The notes: generated by a model not told the origin, from the sequence alone. Counted from the stretch's first letter, positions 7,619 to 14,193 are shown. The stretch: 16,177 nt of DNA from Candidatus Saccharimonadota bacterium (GCA_017421685.1 JAFOHW010000038.1:1-16177), one strand, 5' to 3'. Translations and numbers: made by a program.

Positions 7619-8626
7619 TTAGGAGAGTTTTTCTTCCTCGTCTTCGTCTTCTTCCTCTTCGTCGCCTTCGTCACGAGTCGCAACTAAGAAGAAGAAACCA
7701 CCAGAAGCAGCAGCGACAGAAGCAGCTATGCCTAAGCCGGTTGCGAGAGCAGAGTTTGTTACAATATGAGAGTTAATGTTCTCGGTTGCGCCCTTAGGTC
7801 CAGTGTAAATCGTATCTCCGGTATCGACCCTGGTTTCTGTTGTTGTTGTTCCGGCGACGGCGTCAGTAGAGGTCGTCGAGTAGACAGTTCGATCATTAGT
7901 ACTATCATAGGTTCCGGTTCCGCCAGTAGTATCATCTTCAGGCTTGGCTGGATTATCTGGGATTACCGGGTTATCAGGCCCAATCGTATCCGTAACAACA
8001 CTAATTACGACGGTTCCTCTATAAGTTCCGGACGGAAGCGAGGAATTCGCTTTCGCACCGAAGAAGAAAGTTTTGTCCATGGTCGCAGCGACATTCGAAG
8101 AGAGGAGCGTGATTGGGTTAGCCGTATTAGAAGGAACCATAGCACTATAATGACTGGTATCAACGCCACCACTAGCCACAACATCGTCTAGCGAATAACC
8201 CCAATAGTTAGCAGGGAAACTACTGCGAACTACATTGTTCGAGGCTAAGGTAGGAAGATTTGAACTTTGGGCGTTATTAACTAAGCTAGTACTCGTAGTT
8301 TTAGCGGTCATCGAAGCAGTGAAGCCATTTGCATTATTAGTCGTAACGCTTAAGTCGACCTGGTTTCGGAGGAACTGGTTAATATCTCCAGTCGCTCCAG
8401 AGACCGGAGTTGTTACGGAAACAGAGAGAGAATCGATGACGTTAACGGTAAAATTCGTGTTCTGAGTAACGGCGGAAGAAGTTGGAAGAGAGAGAATCAT
8501 AGACAGCGAAATAAATAGGGCCACAAAAATACCGAGAAGTCCAGAAGACTTCCTAATCGTGGATTTTGCGTCATGAGTTTTTTTAAGGCTCAGACCATTT
8601 TTTATGTTTGAGACAACACTTTTCAT
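7619..8626 (-). CDS. secreted surface protein with a C-terminal hydrophobic segment and acidic tail
   Basis: 335 residues. A basic start and a hydrophobic stretch at about 29-50 (LLGIFVALFISLSMILSL) form a signal peptide. Residues about 55-215 are Ser/Thr/Asn-rich beta structure, with FTVNVIDSLSVSVTTP, ANGFTASMTAKT, NYWGYSLDD and SGTYRGTVVISVVT, a pattern like WxL or fimbrial-type beta-sandwich domains. A Pro/Asp-rich and Thr-rich linker follows (about 216-285). The C-terminus has a hydrophobic segment of about 25 residues (SALATGLGIAASVAAASGG and on) and ends in a run dominated by Asp and Glu. There is no LPXTG. The acidic tail is the reverse of the positive tail usual after a wall-sorting segment. 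No family can be named with certainty. The start is supported by an extended -10 upstream; Shine-Dalgarno support is weak. Confidence 0.82.
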   Translation of the reverse strand: MKSVVSNIKNGLSLKKTHDAKSTIRKSSGLLGIFVALFISLSMILSLPTSSAVTQNTNFTVNVIDSLSVSVTTPVSGATGDINQFLRNQVDLSVTTNNANGFTASMTAKTTSTSLVNNAQSSNLPTLASNNVVRSSFPANYWGYSLDDVVASGGVDTSHYSAMVPSNTANPITLLSSNVAATMDKTFFFGAKANSSLPSGTYRGTVVISVVTDTIGPDNPVIPDNPAKPEDDTTGGTGTYDSTNDRTVYSTTSTDAVAGTTTTETRVDTGDTIYTGPKGATENINSHIVTNSALATGLGIAASVAAASGGFFFLVATRDEGDEEEEDEDEEEKLS

Positions 8627-8657
8627 TTTTGTAAATTTAATGACCTTTATGTTTGAA

Positions 8658-8686
8658 ATTTTAGCATAAGGTTTTAGTAAAGTAAA
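8658..8686 (-). promoter_or_regulatory. promoter of the surface-protein gene
   Basis: The minus strand reads TTTACT (8686-8681), a 17-bp spacer ending in TGC, then TAAAAT (8663-8658). The leader to the ATG at 8626 is about 25 nt. Its AAAGGT lies too far upstream for an ideal Shine-Dalgarno sequence. Confidence 0.5.
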
Positions 8687-8728
8687 GACTTTATTTAGAA
8701 TTTTGTGGAAAAAAGTTATGTTTTTCGT

Positions 8729-8734
8729 TATAAT
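8729..8734 (+). promoter_or_regulatory. -10 box of the DUF3048 gene
   Basis: TATAAT lies 9 nt before an in-frame GTG (8744) and 21 nt before the ATG (8756). It lies inside the longer reading frame that opens at GTG 8705, which argues against that longer start. Confidence 0.5.
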
Positions 8735-8755
8735 GGAATAAAAGTGGAATTAATT

Positions 8756-10069
8756 ATGGATGAAAATATAACTCTAAACTTAACTAACGACGAAAATCCG
8801 AAAAAAGAGACTCTAATTAAGCAGTCGGTAGCGGAGGTCGAAACAATAAAAAAGGAAGCGGTAGGCAAACCGGAGAAGGCAAAAAGAAAGAAGCTACCTA
8901 AAGAATTAAAACCTAGTAAGAAATGGTTGGCTCTCATGATTATTGGAATTGTTGGGCTTATCGGCGGGATTTCGTGTTTGGCTTTTGTCTTTTTAATGCC
9001 AGAAAAAAGTAATCCTGAACTAGCTTTTCCAAAAATCCCTTCGAAAAATACCAGTGAAGAAACTTATAGCTCACTGACTGGCGAAAAATTGTCTGACCCT
9101 TCTCTGAAGAATGCTCCGGCTTACTGCATTCAGACCCCTAACGGACTTGATGGAGCTAGACCACAGTCTGGATTAAATGAGGCTGGCGTGATTTTTGAGG
9201 CAATTGCGGAGGCGGGAATTACGCGATTTGCTTCGATTTATCAGAATCCTGGAGCTTCGGTAATTGGGCCGATTCGTTCATTAAGGCTTTATTACCTAGA
9301 ATGGGATACGCCGTTTGATTGTACCATTGTCCATGCTGGTGGAGCGGATGACGCGATTGCCGCGGTTTCGTCGGGCGGGTACAAAGATTTGAGCGAAGAT
9401 TATCAATATATGTATCGAGGAACTTATGGCTCGAGATTATGGAATAATTTATTTACGACTTCGGCTTATTTAAAACAATTCAGTAGTAGTCATGGTTATG
9501 GCACTTCTGATATAAAGGGCTTTAGTAGATTAACTCCCGATGAGTCAGAGAAGGCTAGAGTTAATGAATCAGTAAAAGAGAAGCTGGAGATTACGACCCC
9601 GACTACGGAAAATACTTCTAGCGTTTCTGTAAAAATCCCCTCAGTCAGTCTTCGGTTCGGTGGATATGACAGCTTTAATGTGGATTATACTTATGACGAA
9701 AAGAGTAATAAGTATTTAAGAAGTTACGGAAGTGGAGTGGACCATGAAGTCTATGAATGCAGTCAGGAGGATTTAGGAGAGAGAAACCCTGAGGACGTTT
9801 GTAAATTAACTCAATTAGCTCCTTCGGTCGTAGTCGCGATTATGGTTAATGAAAGGAAAGCGTCGGATAATTATCACGAAGACATAACAACGACTGGCTC
9901 TGGAGATGCCTACATCTTCCAAAATGGAGGCGTTATCGAGGGGACTTGGAGTAAACCGACGCGAGATGATCAAATCACGTTCAGTGACAAAAACGGGAAA
10001 GAAATTAAGCTTGCTCCGGGACAAACGTTTGTTTCAGCGATCCCGAATTACGGAAGTATTGAATATTAG
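8756..10069 (+). CDS. DUF3048 (YerB-like) membrane-anchored protein
   Basis: 437 residues from the ATG at 8756; GTG 8744 is also possible. Residues 1-56 are charged and Lys-rich. A membrane segment lies at about 57-81, and the outer region begins with a Ser/Pro/Thr linker. The DUF3048 domain is clear: PAYCIQTPNGLDGARPQSGLNEAGVIFEAIAEAGITRFASIY, then VIGPIRSLRLYYLEWDTPFDCTIVHAGG, and the C-terminal part VIEGTWSKP, ITFSDKNGKEIKLAPGQTFVSAIP. In Bacillus the family includes the lipoprotein YerB; its biochemical role is not established. Here the anchor is a membrane helix instead of a lipobox. The gene ends 59 bp before tRNA-Glu, and the tRNA promoter starts inside its last codons. Confidence 0.93.
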   Translation: MDENITLNLTNDENPKKETLIKQSVAEVETIKKEAVGKPEKAKRKKLPKELKPSKKWLALMIIGIVGLIGGISCLAFVFLMPEKSNPELAFPKIPSKNTSEETYSSLTGEKLSDPSLKNAPAYCIQTPNGLDGARPQSGLNEAGVIFEAIAEAGITRFASIYQNPGASVIGPIRSLRLYYLEWDTPFDCTIVHAGGADDAIAAVSSGGYKDLSEDYQYMYRGTYGSRLWNNLFTTSAYLKQFSSSHGYGTSDIKGFSRLTPDESEKARVNESVKEKLEITTPTTENTSSVSVKIPSVSLRFGGYDSFNVDYTYDEKSNKYLRSYGSGVDHEVYECSQEDLGERNPEDVCKLTQLAPSVVVAIMVNERKASDNYHEDITTTGSGDAYIFQNGGVIEGTWSKPTRDDQITFSDKNGKEIKLAPGQTFVSAIPNYGSIEY

Positions 10070-10087
10070 GCTTTTTTATGTTAAAAT
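10059..10087 (+). promoter_or_regulatory. promoter of tRNA-Glu
   Basis: TTGAAT (10059-10064), a 17-bp spacer ending in TGT, then TAAAAT (10082-10087). The -35 box is formed by the last codons of the DUF3048 gene. The start point should fall near 10094, at the foot of a hairpin. Confidence 0.65.
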
Positions 10088-10124
10088 TAGGTTGTAGACC
10101 TAACCCCCCTTAGGTCTACACCTA
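10088..10124 (+). promoter_or_regulatory. 5' leader hairpin of pre-tRNA-Glu
   Basis: GTAGACCTAA (10094-10103) and TTAGGTCTAC (10110-10119) pair perfectly over 10 bp around a loop of six C. TAGG (10088-10091) and CCTA (10121-10124) can extend the stem across a small bulge. No T-run follows, so it is not an ordinary terminator in this direction. Confidence 0.75.
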
Positions 10125-10128
10125 GATT

Positions 10129-10205
10129 GGCTCCGTCGTCTAGTGGTCCAGGACTCCTGGTTCTCATCCAGGCAATCGCGGGTTCGAATCCCGCCGGAGT
10201 CACCA
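10129..10205 (+). tRNA. tRNA-Glu (CTC), CCA encoded
   Basis: Acceptor GGCTCCG pairs with CGGAGTC with one G-T pair. Anticodon stem CCTGG/CCAGG encloses loop TTCTCAT with anticodon CTC. The T arm is CGGG-TTCGAAT-CCCG and the CCA at 10203-10205 is encoded. It reads GAG. Its last 23 bases plus one (10184-10206) recur downstream. Confidence 0.97.
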
Positions 10206-10247
10206 AACTTCTTCGAAGTACAAAAAGAGGCGGATTCGTTCTTCGAA

Positions 10248-10270
10248 TCGAATCCCGCCGGAGTCACCAA
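10248..10270 (+). repeat. tRNA-Glu 3'-end repeat, copy 2
   Basis: 23 bases identical to 10184-10206, covering the end of the T loop, the 3' T stem, the 3' acceptor strand, the discriminator, CCA and one trailing A. The upstream 41 bp hold an ACTTC/GAAGT hairpin and a GGCG-GATTCG stem closed by CGAATC and the CGCC of this repeat, so the tail sits in a new hairpin and not in a full tRNA. Confidence 0.9.
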
Positions 10271-10310
10271 TAATAAAAAGAAGAGCTCGCCAGAGTTCTT
10301 GTTTTTATTA
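10271..10310 (+). terminator. long hairpin with T-rich 3' arm between tRNA-Glu tail copies 2 and 3
   Basis: TAATAAAAA pairs with TTTTTATTA (9 bp), then a G/G mismatch, then AAGAGCTC pairs with GAGTTCTT (8 bp, one G-T) around the loop GCCA. The A-rich 5' arm and T-rich 3' arm suit a bidirectional intrinsic terminator for the tRNA transcript. Confidence 0.75.
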
Positions 10311-10334
10311 TTAAGACGACGCCAGGGATTATAT

Positions 10335-10355
10335 ATCCCGCCGGAGTCACCAAAC
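10335..10355 (+). repeat. tRNA-Glu 3'-end repeat, copy 3
   Basis: 21 bases from ATCCCGCC to CACCAAAC match the tRNA 3' end together with two or three bases past the CCA. It follows a segment (10311-10334) that does not resemble the rest of a tRNA. Confidence 0.9.
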
Positions 10356-10391
10356 ATTGAAAGAAGCCCTTCAGGGCTTATTTTAATGTTT
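10352..10391 (+). terminator. second long hairpin with T-rich 3' arm
   Basis: AAACATT-GAAA pairs with TTTT-AATGTTT (one G-T), then a G/A mismatch, then AAGCCC pairs with GGGCTT around the loop TTCA. The plan (A-rich arm, one mismatch at G, GC-rich stem, 4-nt loop, T-rich arm) mirrors 10271-10310 with different bases. Confidence 0.7.
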
Positions 10392-10410
10392 TATGAATTT
10401 TGCGAGAAAA

Positions 10411-10425
10411 ACCCGCTGGAGTCAT
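10411..10425 (+). repeat. tRNA-Glu 3'-end repeat, degenerate copy 4
   Basis: ACCCGCTGGAGTCAT matches the tRNA tail with a C-to-T change and the CCA lost. It lies just before the der promoter. Confidence 0.6.
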
Positions 10426-10444
10426 GGAATAATTCTTATTTTTA

Positions 10445-10459
10445 TGGTATAATATTTTT
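10445..10459 (+). promoter_or_regulatory. extended -10 for a leaderless der mRNA
   Basis: TGG-TATAAT (TATAAT at 10448-10453), six bases, ATTTTT, then the ATG at 10460. There is no Shine-Dalgarno sequence and the -35 is poor. Confidence 0.68.
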
Positions 10460-11860
10460 ATGAGTAAGTTACCGATTGTTGCACTGATTGGGCAAACAAA
10501 TGCCGGGAAGTCGAGCATTTTAAATCGGATGGCAAGAAAAAACATCGCAATTGTGGCAAGAGAAGAGGGGACAACTAGAGATAACGTCATGGCGACAATC
10601 GATAATTCTTTTGTGCTGATTGATACAGCTGGGCTGAAAGATCCTTCTGATGATTTTGAAGCCTCAATTCAGGACCAAATCGAAGATGCGATTTCGGTAG
10701 CCGACATAATCTTGGTGACTTTAGATTCTTTGAAATATCCTGATTTTCGAGATAAAGAGATTGCGAAAAAAGCCTTAAAATCACGGAAGCCGGTCTTTCT
10801 TTTGCTGAATAAAGCGGAACTTAAGGACGCGCTTCCTTCAGAAGAATTTTTATCGTTAGGAATAAAGCCGAATGAGACTTTTAGGGTTTCAGCGACGACT
10901 GGCCAGGGAATAAATGAGTTAAAAGCTAAACTTTTAGCTGAACCAGTATTCTCTAATTTGAATTCGTCCGAAACTAGGGCAAAAACGAAAAATTCCTCAT
11001 TAAAATTAGCGTTGATTGGACGTCCGAATGTTGGGAAATCTAGTCTTTTTAACTCCCTAGCGAAAAAGCAACAGGCAATCGTAAGTTCAAAGCAGGGAAC
11101 AACTAGGGACGTTAACCGAGTTAATCTTAAATATAAAGGACGAGAATTAGAAATTTTAGATACAGCGGGACTTAGAAAGCCGGGGAAACGAGAAGTCGGG
11201 ATCGAGAAATTCAGCGCGATTCGTTCTCTTTCAGCAATAGAGGAAGCGGATATTTGCGCATTACTAGTCGACGCAACCGAACCACATAGCAAATTAGATC
11301 AGTCCTTAGCTGGACAAATTGTTGAGGCCGGTAAAGGAATTGTCGTCGTTGTAACTAAAACAGATTTATTAAAGCCAGAAAAATTAGACGAAACTGACGA
11401 TAATGACGAATTGGAGGACCCTGAAGCAAGAAAACCTCGTTTCAGAAAACCTCAGACTACGGACGAGGTAATCGATAATCTTGAACGGGATTTTAATTTC
11501 TTACCTTACGCGCCAGTGCTTTTGACTAGTTCGGAGACTGGCGAAAATGTCACGCAGTTATTCGAATTAGCGCTTGAGATTGACGAAAGTCGTCGTATGG
11601 AGATCAAGACTTCCGAACTGAATAAAATTTTAAATGACGCAATCATCTCACATCCTCCGGCAGGCTTAAAGAATACTCGTCCGAAACCAAAATATATTGT
11701 CCAGACCGATGTTTGCCCGCCCTGGTTCGTGGTTCACGGGCGAGATTTAGGACTTTTACACTGGTCCTGGAAAAGATTCCTAGAGAGAAAAATTCGAGAA
11801 AAATATCCTTTCGTCGGGGTACCGATAAAGTTTTCCTTCCGAAACGATAAAAAAGATTAA
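10460..11860 (+). CDS. der: ribosome-assembly GTPase Der (EngA)
   Basis: 466 residues with the typical Der plan of two GTPase domains and a C-terminal KH-like domain. It acts in 50S subunit maturation. Domain 1: P-loop G11-QTNAGKS, EEGTTRD, DTAGL, and NKAE where NKxD is usual. Domain 2: P-loop G187-RPNVGKS, KQGTTRD, DTAGLRKPGK, and TKTD where NKxD is usual. The acidic linker DETDDNDELEDPEARK inside domain 2 is an insertion at about 310-330. The KH-like part has DAIISHPPAG, KPKYIVQT, PPWFVV and LLHWSWKRFLERKIREKYPFVGVPI. The guanine-specificity motif is therefore non-canonical in both domains. It stands alone downstream of the tRNA-Glu repeats and begins at a leaderless start. Confidence 0.97.
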   Translation: MSKLPIVALIGQTNAGKSSILNRMARKNIAIVAREEGTTRDNVMATIDNSFVLIDTAGLKDPSDDFEASIQDQIEDAISVADIILVTLDSLKYPDFRDKEIAKKALKSRKPVFLLLNKAELKDALPSEEFLSLGIKPNETFRVSATTGQGINELKAKLLAEPVFSNLNSSETRAKTKNSSLKLALIGRPNVGKSSLFNSLAKKQQAIVSSKQGTTRDVNRVNLKYKGRELEILDTAGLRKPGKREVGIEKFSAIRSLSAIEEADICALLVDATEPHSKLDQSLAGQIVEAGKGIVVVVTKTDLLKPEKLDETDDNDELEDPEARKPRFRKPQTTDEVIDNLERDFNFLPYAPVLLTSSETGENVTQLFELALEIDESRRMEIKTSELNKILNDAIISHPPAGLKNTRPKPKYIVQTDVCPPWFVVHGRDLGLLHWSWKRFLERKIREKYPFVGVPIKFSFRNDKKD

Positions 11861-11887
11861 TTTTGTACCTCTAACGTTTTAAATTTG

Positions 11888-11965
11888 TGGTATGATAAAA
11901 GTGGGTGGGGGATATGTACAGCCCTCATTTTTTAATTTGTGTGTACAGGAACATTAGCAAGGAGG
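11888..11965 (+). promoter_or_regulatory. phoH promoter, structured leader and strong Shine-Dalgarno
   Basis: TGG-TATGAT (11888-11896) gives a leader of about 70 nt. GTGGGGG (11905-11911) can pair with CCCTCAT (11922-11928), with two G-T pairs, around a 10-nt loop, and a T6 run (11928-11933) follows directly, so the leader may hold an attenuator. TGTACAG occurs twice (11915-11921 and 11942-11948); the palindromes can pair with each other and would exclude the first stem. GGAGG at 11961-11965 stands seven bases before the ATG. Confidence 0.5.
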
Positions 11966-11972
11966 AATTACG

Positions 11973-13589
11973 ATGTCGGAAAAGCAGATTACATACGTCG
12001 TCGACACCAACGTCCTAGTTGATTATATTGACATCATCCCTGGTGGGGAGATGTCTCAGCCCGAAGAACCTACGATTGACCTGAAGGAGGCGCATATCGT
12101 CATCCCGACGGCGGTAGTAAGGGAACTCTCGAGCTTCAAGAAGGAGAAGTCGGATCGCGGAAAGGCGGCACGTGTTCTGTTGGATCGATTGCGCGCTCTC
12201 ACTAAGGGTAAGGTCCAGACAATGGCCGATGCCTATGGTCTAGAGAAGCCAATCACGATAACGAAAGGAGGGCAGAAGCTTTCAGTTCTGCCGATTCACA
12301 AGAACTTCAAGAAGTCCTTGCCATTTAGCCCTTCGGAATCGGATATGGATGGGCAGATTATTCTGGCCACCTTGACGATCGCAGCGCTGAATGCGGGACT
12401 GCCGATTGACGGAACGGCGGACGTGGAAGAAATGATGAAGCTGAAGCCGGCTGACGTCGTGCTTCTTACAAACGACAACGGTCTTGCCATCAGGGCTCGA
12501 GTCAGGGGCCTGATGACTAGTCGCTATGGCTACAAGTATCCTGAGCCCTATACTGGACGACGGGATATTACTGTCCCGAAGGAACTACTCGACGAGTTTC
12601 TAAACGAGAGGATCATCGAACGAGTCCTGTTCGAAGCGGTACTTCCGTCGGAACGAAAGCTGGTCGCGAACGAATTCGTGGTCATGTACCCGGACGAAGA
12701 CCCGAGGCTCTGTGGGGTCGAAGACGAGTACGAGTATTTCGCGAATATCGGGCGCTATGACGCGAACGACGACGCGATTGTTCCCTTGAAGTATATCTCG
12801 GACTTCCCGACCGATATTAAGACCGCCGGGCAAGCGATTTATGCTGAGGCGTTGATGGACCCGGATATTTCGGCAGTGATTTGCTGTGGACCTGCGGGTT
12901 CGGGCAAGACCTATATGGCTACGGTCTATGGCTATCAAGCCTGTAAGGCCGGGGCCTTTATTGGAGTCACTGCGGTACCCTGCGAGAGTCACAGTAAAAT
13001 CGGCGCCCTGCCGGGTGATCTCGACGAGAAGATGGATCCAGAGATTCAGCCTCTTAAGAACGCTCTCAGGAACTACCTCTTGGCCGAGGATTCGAAACTC
13101 AGAAAGGAGTTGAAAGCTCTCCAGAAGTTCGGAGTCCCCACGAAGGGGAAGCGCGATAATGGGATTGAAGACGAACATCCCGACAAGCGTTCGATTAAGA
13201 CGAAGTTGAAGGACCGAGTCGACATGATTTGGGAAAACTGGTTCTCCAGTATCCCGATCGAGAACGCCAGGGGTCGTGACTTTGCCTTTGAGCTCGCAAT
13301 TTACGATGAGTTCCAAGATCAAAACATCCCTCAAGCTGATACCTTGATTAAGCGTATTGGTACTGGAGGCAAAATCATCCTGACTGGAGACATCTACCAA
13401 ATCCATGCTCCGTATCTTGACGAGTTCAATAATGGCCTCGTCTATGCAAGCCGGCTACTCTATGACAACCCTTTGGTGGCGCAAGTCTGCTTTACCGAAG
13501 AGGAAGTCGTACGACACCCGCTGGTCAAGATGATTGCGAAGCGCCAAACTTCTAACGGAAGAAGGAACGGAAAGAAGATCGACGAGTAA
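11973..13589 (+). CDS. phoH: PIN-PhoH fusion: PIN nuclease domain plus PhoH-like ATPase
   Basis: 538 residues. The N-terminal PIN domain (about 6-200) starts YVVDTNVLVDYI with D11 as the first catalytic acid, followed by AVVRELSSFK and LLTNDNGLAIRAR, all as in PIN RNases. The PhoH ATPase has Walker A GPAGSGKT at 306-313, IGALPGDLDEKMDPEIQPL, Walker B IYDEFQD with D445-E446, KIILTGDIYQIHAPYLDEFNNGLVYA and EEEVVRHPLVKMIAKRQ. A charged segment of about 50 residues (365-430) between the LPG block and Walker B is longer than I expect. PIN-PhoH proteins are thought to be RNA helicase-nucleases. Codon use is strikingly unlike the neighbours: AAG, GAG, CTC and GTC dominate, and G+C is visibly higher, while the Shine-Dalgarno sequence is the strongest here. 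This suggests high expression or acquisition. Confidence 0.95.
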   Translation: MSEKQITYVVDTNVLVDYIDIIPGGEMSQPEEPTIDLKEAHIVIPTAVVRELSSFKKEKSDRGKAARVLLDRLRALTKGKVQTMADAYGLEKPITITKGGQKLSVLPIHKNFKKSLPFSPSESDMDGQIILATLTIAALNAGLPIDGTADVEEMMKLKPADVVLLTNDNGLAIRARVRGLMTSRYGYKYPEPYTGRRDITVPKELLDEFLNERIIERVLFEAVLPSERKLVANEFVVMYPDEDPRLCGVEDEYEYFANIGRYDANDDAIVPLKYISDFPTDIKTAGQAIYAEALMDPDISAVICCGPAGSGKTYMATVYGYQACKAGAFIGVTAVPCESHSKIGALPGDLDEKMDPEIQPLKNALRNYLLAEDSKLRKELKALQKFGVPTKGKRDNGIEDEHPDKRSIKTKLKDRVDMIWENWFSSIPIENARGRDFAFELAIYDEFQDQNIPQADTLIKRIGTGGKIILTGDIYQIHAPYLDEFNNGLVYASRLLYDNPLVAQVCFTEEEVVRHPLVKMIAKRQTSNGRRNGKKIDE

Positions 13590-13600
13590 TATCCCCTTAA

Positions 13601-13631
13601 GCCCCGCCTTTTAGGCGGGGCGCCCTTTTTT
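13601..13631 (+). terminator. intrinsic terminator of phoH
   Basis: GCCCCGCC pairs with GGCGGGGC (8 bp) around the loop TTTTA; GCCC and then six T follow. It lies directly before the pth promoter. Confidence 0.88.
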
Positions 13632-13638
13632 AGCTTTA

Positions 13639-13653
13639 TGATATAATACACTT
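13639..13653 (+). promoter_or_regulatory. extended -10 for a leaderless pth mRNA
   Basis: TGA-TATAAT (TATAAT at 13642-13647), six bases, ACACTT, then the ATG at 13654. The -35 position falls in the phoH terminator, so the extended -10 must carry recognition. Confidence 0.7.
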
Positions 13654-14178
13654 ATGAAATTAATCATCGGATTGGGAAATCCAGGGAATAAATATAACTT
13701 CACTAGACATAATACGGGTTTTCTAGCGCTAGATTTTTATTTTAAGGTAAATAACCTTAGTTGGCACGAAAAACCGCGTCTAGGGGCGATTTTTGGGCGT
13801 TCAGGAGATGTTATTTTTATAAAACCCCAGGATTTTTACAATGATAGTGGGCGTGCGGTAAAAGAATATATGCGTTTTTATAAGATACCTAACTCTGATA
13901 TTTTAGTAATTTGCGATAATTTTGATTTAGAATTCGGAAAGATACGTTATCGTTCTACAGGAGTCGCCGGGGGAAATAACGGATTAAAATCGATTGATTC
14001 ATATCTTAAGACCTCTGAATACCCCAGAATACGAGTCGGAACGGGGAATGAAGAATTAAGACGGAAAATGGATGATATCGATTTTGTTTTATCGAAGTTT
14101 ACTCCTGAAGAGAAAGCTGAGCTTCCTAGGATTTTAACAGAGGTAGGGCAGAAAATTAGTGAGTTTATCCAGACCTAA
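13654..14178 (+). CDS. pth: peptidyl-tRNA hydrolase
   Basis: 174 residues, slightly short for bacterial Pth (about 190). It frees peptides from tRNAs lost by the ribosome. GLGNPGNKY at 6-14, catalytic His19 in TRHNTGF, Asn63 in YNDSG (the family has MNxSG), Asp88 in CDNFDL, and AGGNNGLKSI at 105-113 are visible. In most homologues the last block reads GGHNGL; here the His is Asn108, while the adjacent Asn109 is kept. The core triad-like residues (N9, H19, D88) are intact, so activity is expected. Translation appears leaderless. It converges with dprA over a 59-bp gap. Confidence 0.97.
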   Translation: MKLIIGLGNPGNKYNFTRHNTGFLALDFYFKVNNLSWHEKPRLGAIFGRSGDVIFIKPQDFYNDSGRAVKEYMRFYKIPNSDILVICDNFDLEFGKIRYRSTGVAGGNNGLKSIDSYLKTSEYPRIRVGTGNEELRRKMDDIDFVLSKFTPEEKAELPRILTEVGQKISEFIQT

Positions 14179-14193
14179 TAAAAGTGGAGCTGT

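Noticed and set aside
7766..8191. 141-residue plus-strand frame within the surface-protein gene
   Set aside because: Ser/Arg/Ile-rich shadow of the low-complexity secreted protein on the other strand.
8705..8755. GTG start at 8705 for the DUF3048 gene
   Set aside because: The TATAAT box at 8729-8734 lies inside that extension, so it would not be transcribed from this promoter. ATG 8756 (or GTG 8744) fits better.
10184..10425. CRISPR array made of the tRNA-Glu tail repeats
   Set aside because: The repeats are pieces of the adjacent tRNA, the unit spacing varies (64, 83 and about 72 bp), the spacers carry terminator-like hairpins and there are no cas genes.
10100..10463. Open frames over the tRNA-Glu repeat region (products containing GDSGGI, or PPESPN repeats)
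   Set aside because: They are translations of tRNA-Glu and its tail copies. The repeated peptide comes from the repeated tRNA 3' end, and such frames are a well-known mis-annotation.
10669..11292. 207-residue minus-strand frame within der
   Set aside because: Antisense to both GTPase domains of a complete der gene; no initiation signal and no family resemblance.
12600..13406. 268-residue open frame on the minus strand within phoH
   Set aside because: It is the antisense shadow of an intact PIN-PhoH gene whose G/C-ending codons suppress stops on the other strand. No start signal or recognisable domain is seen.
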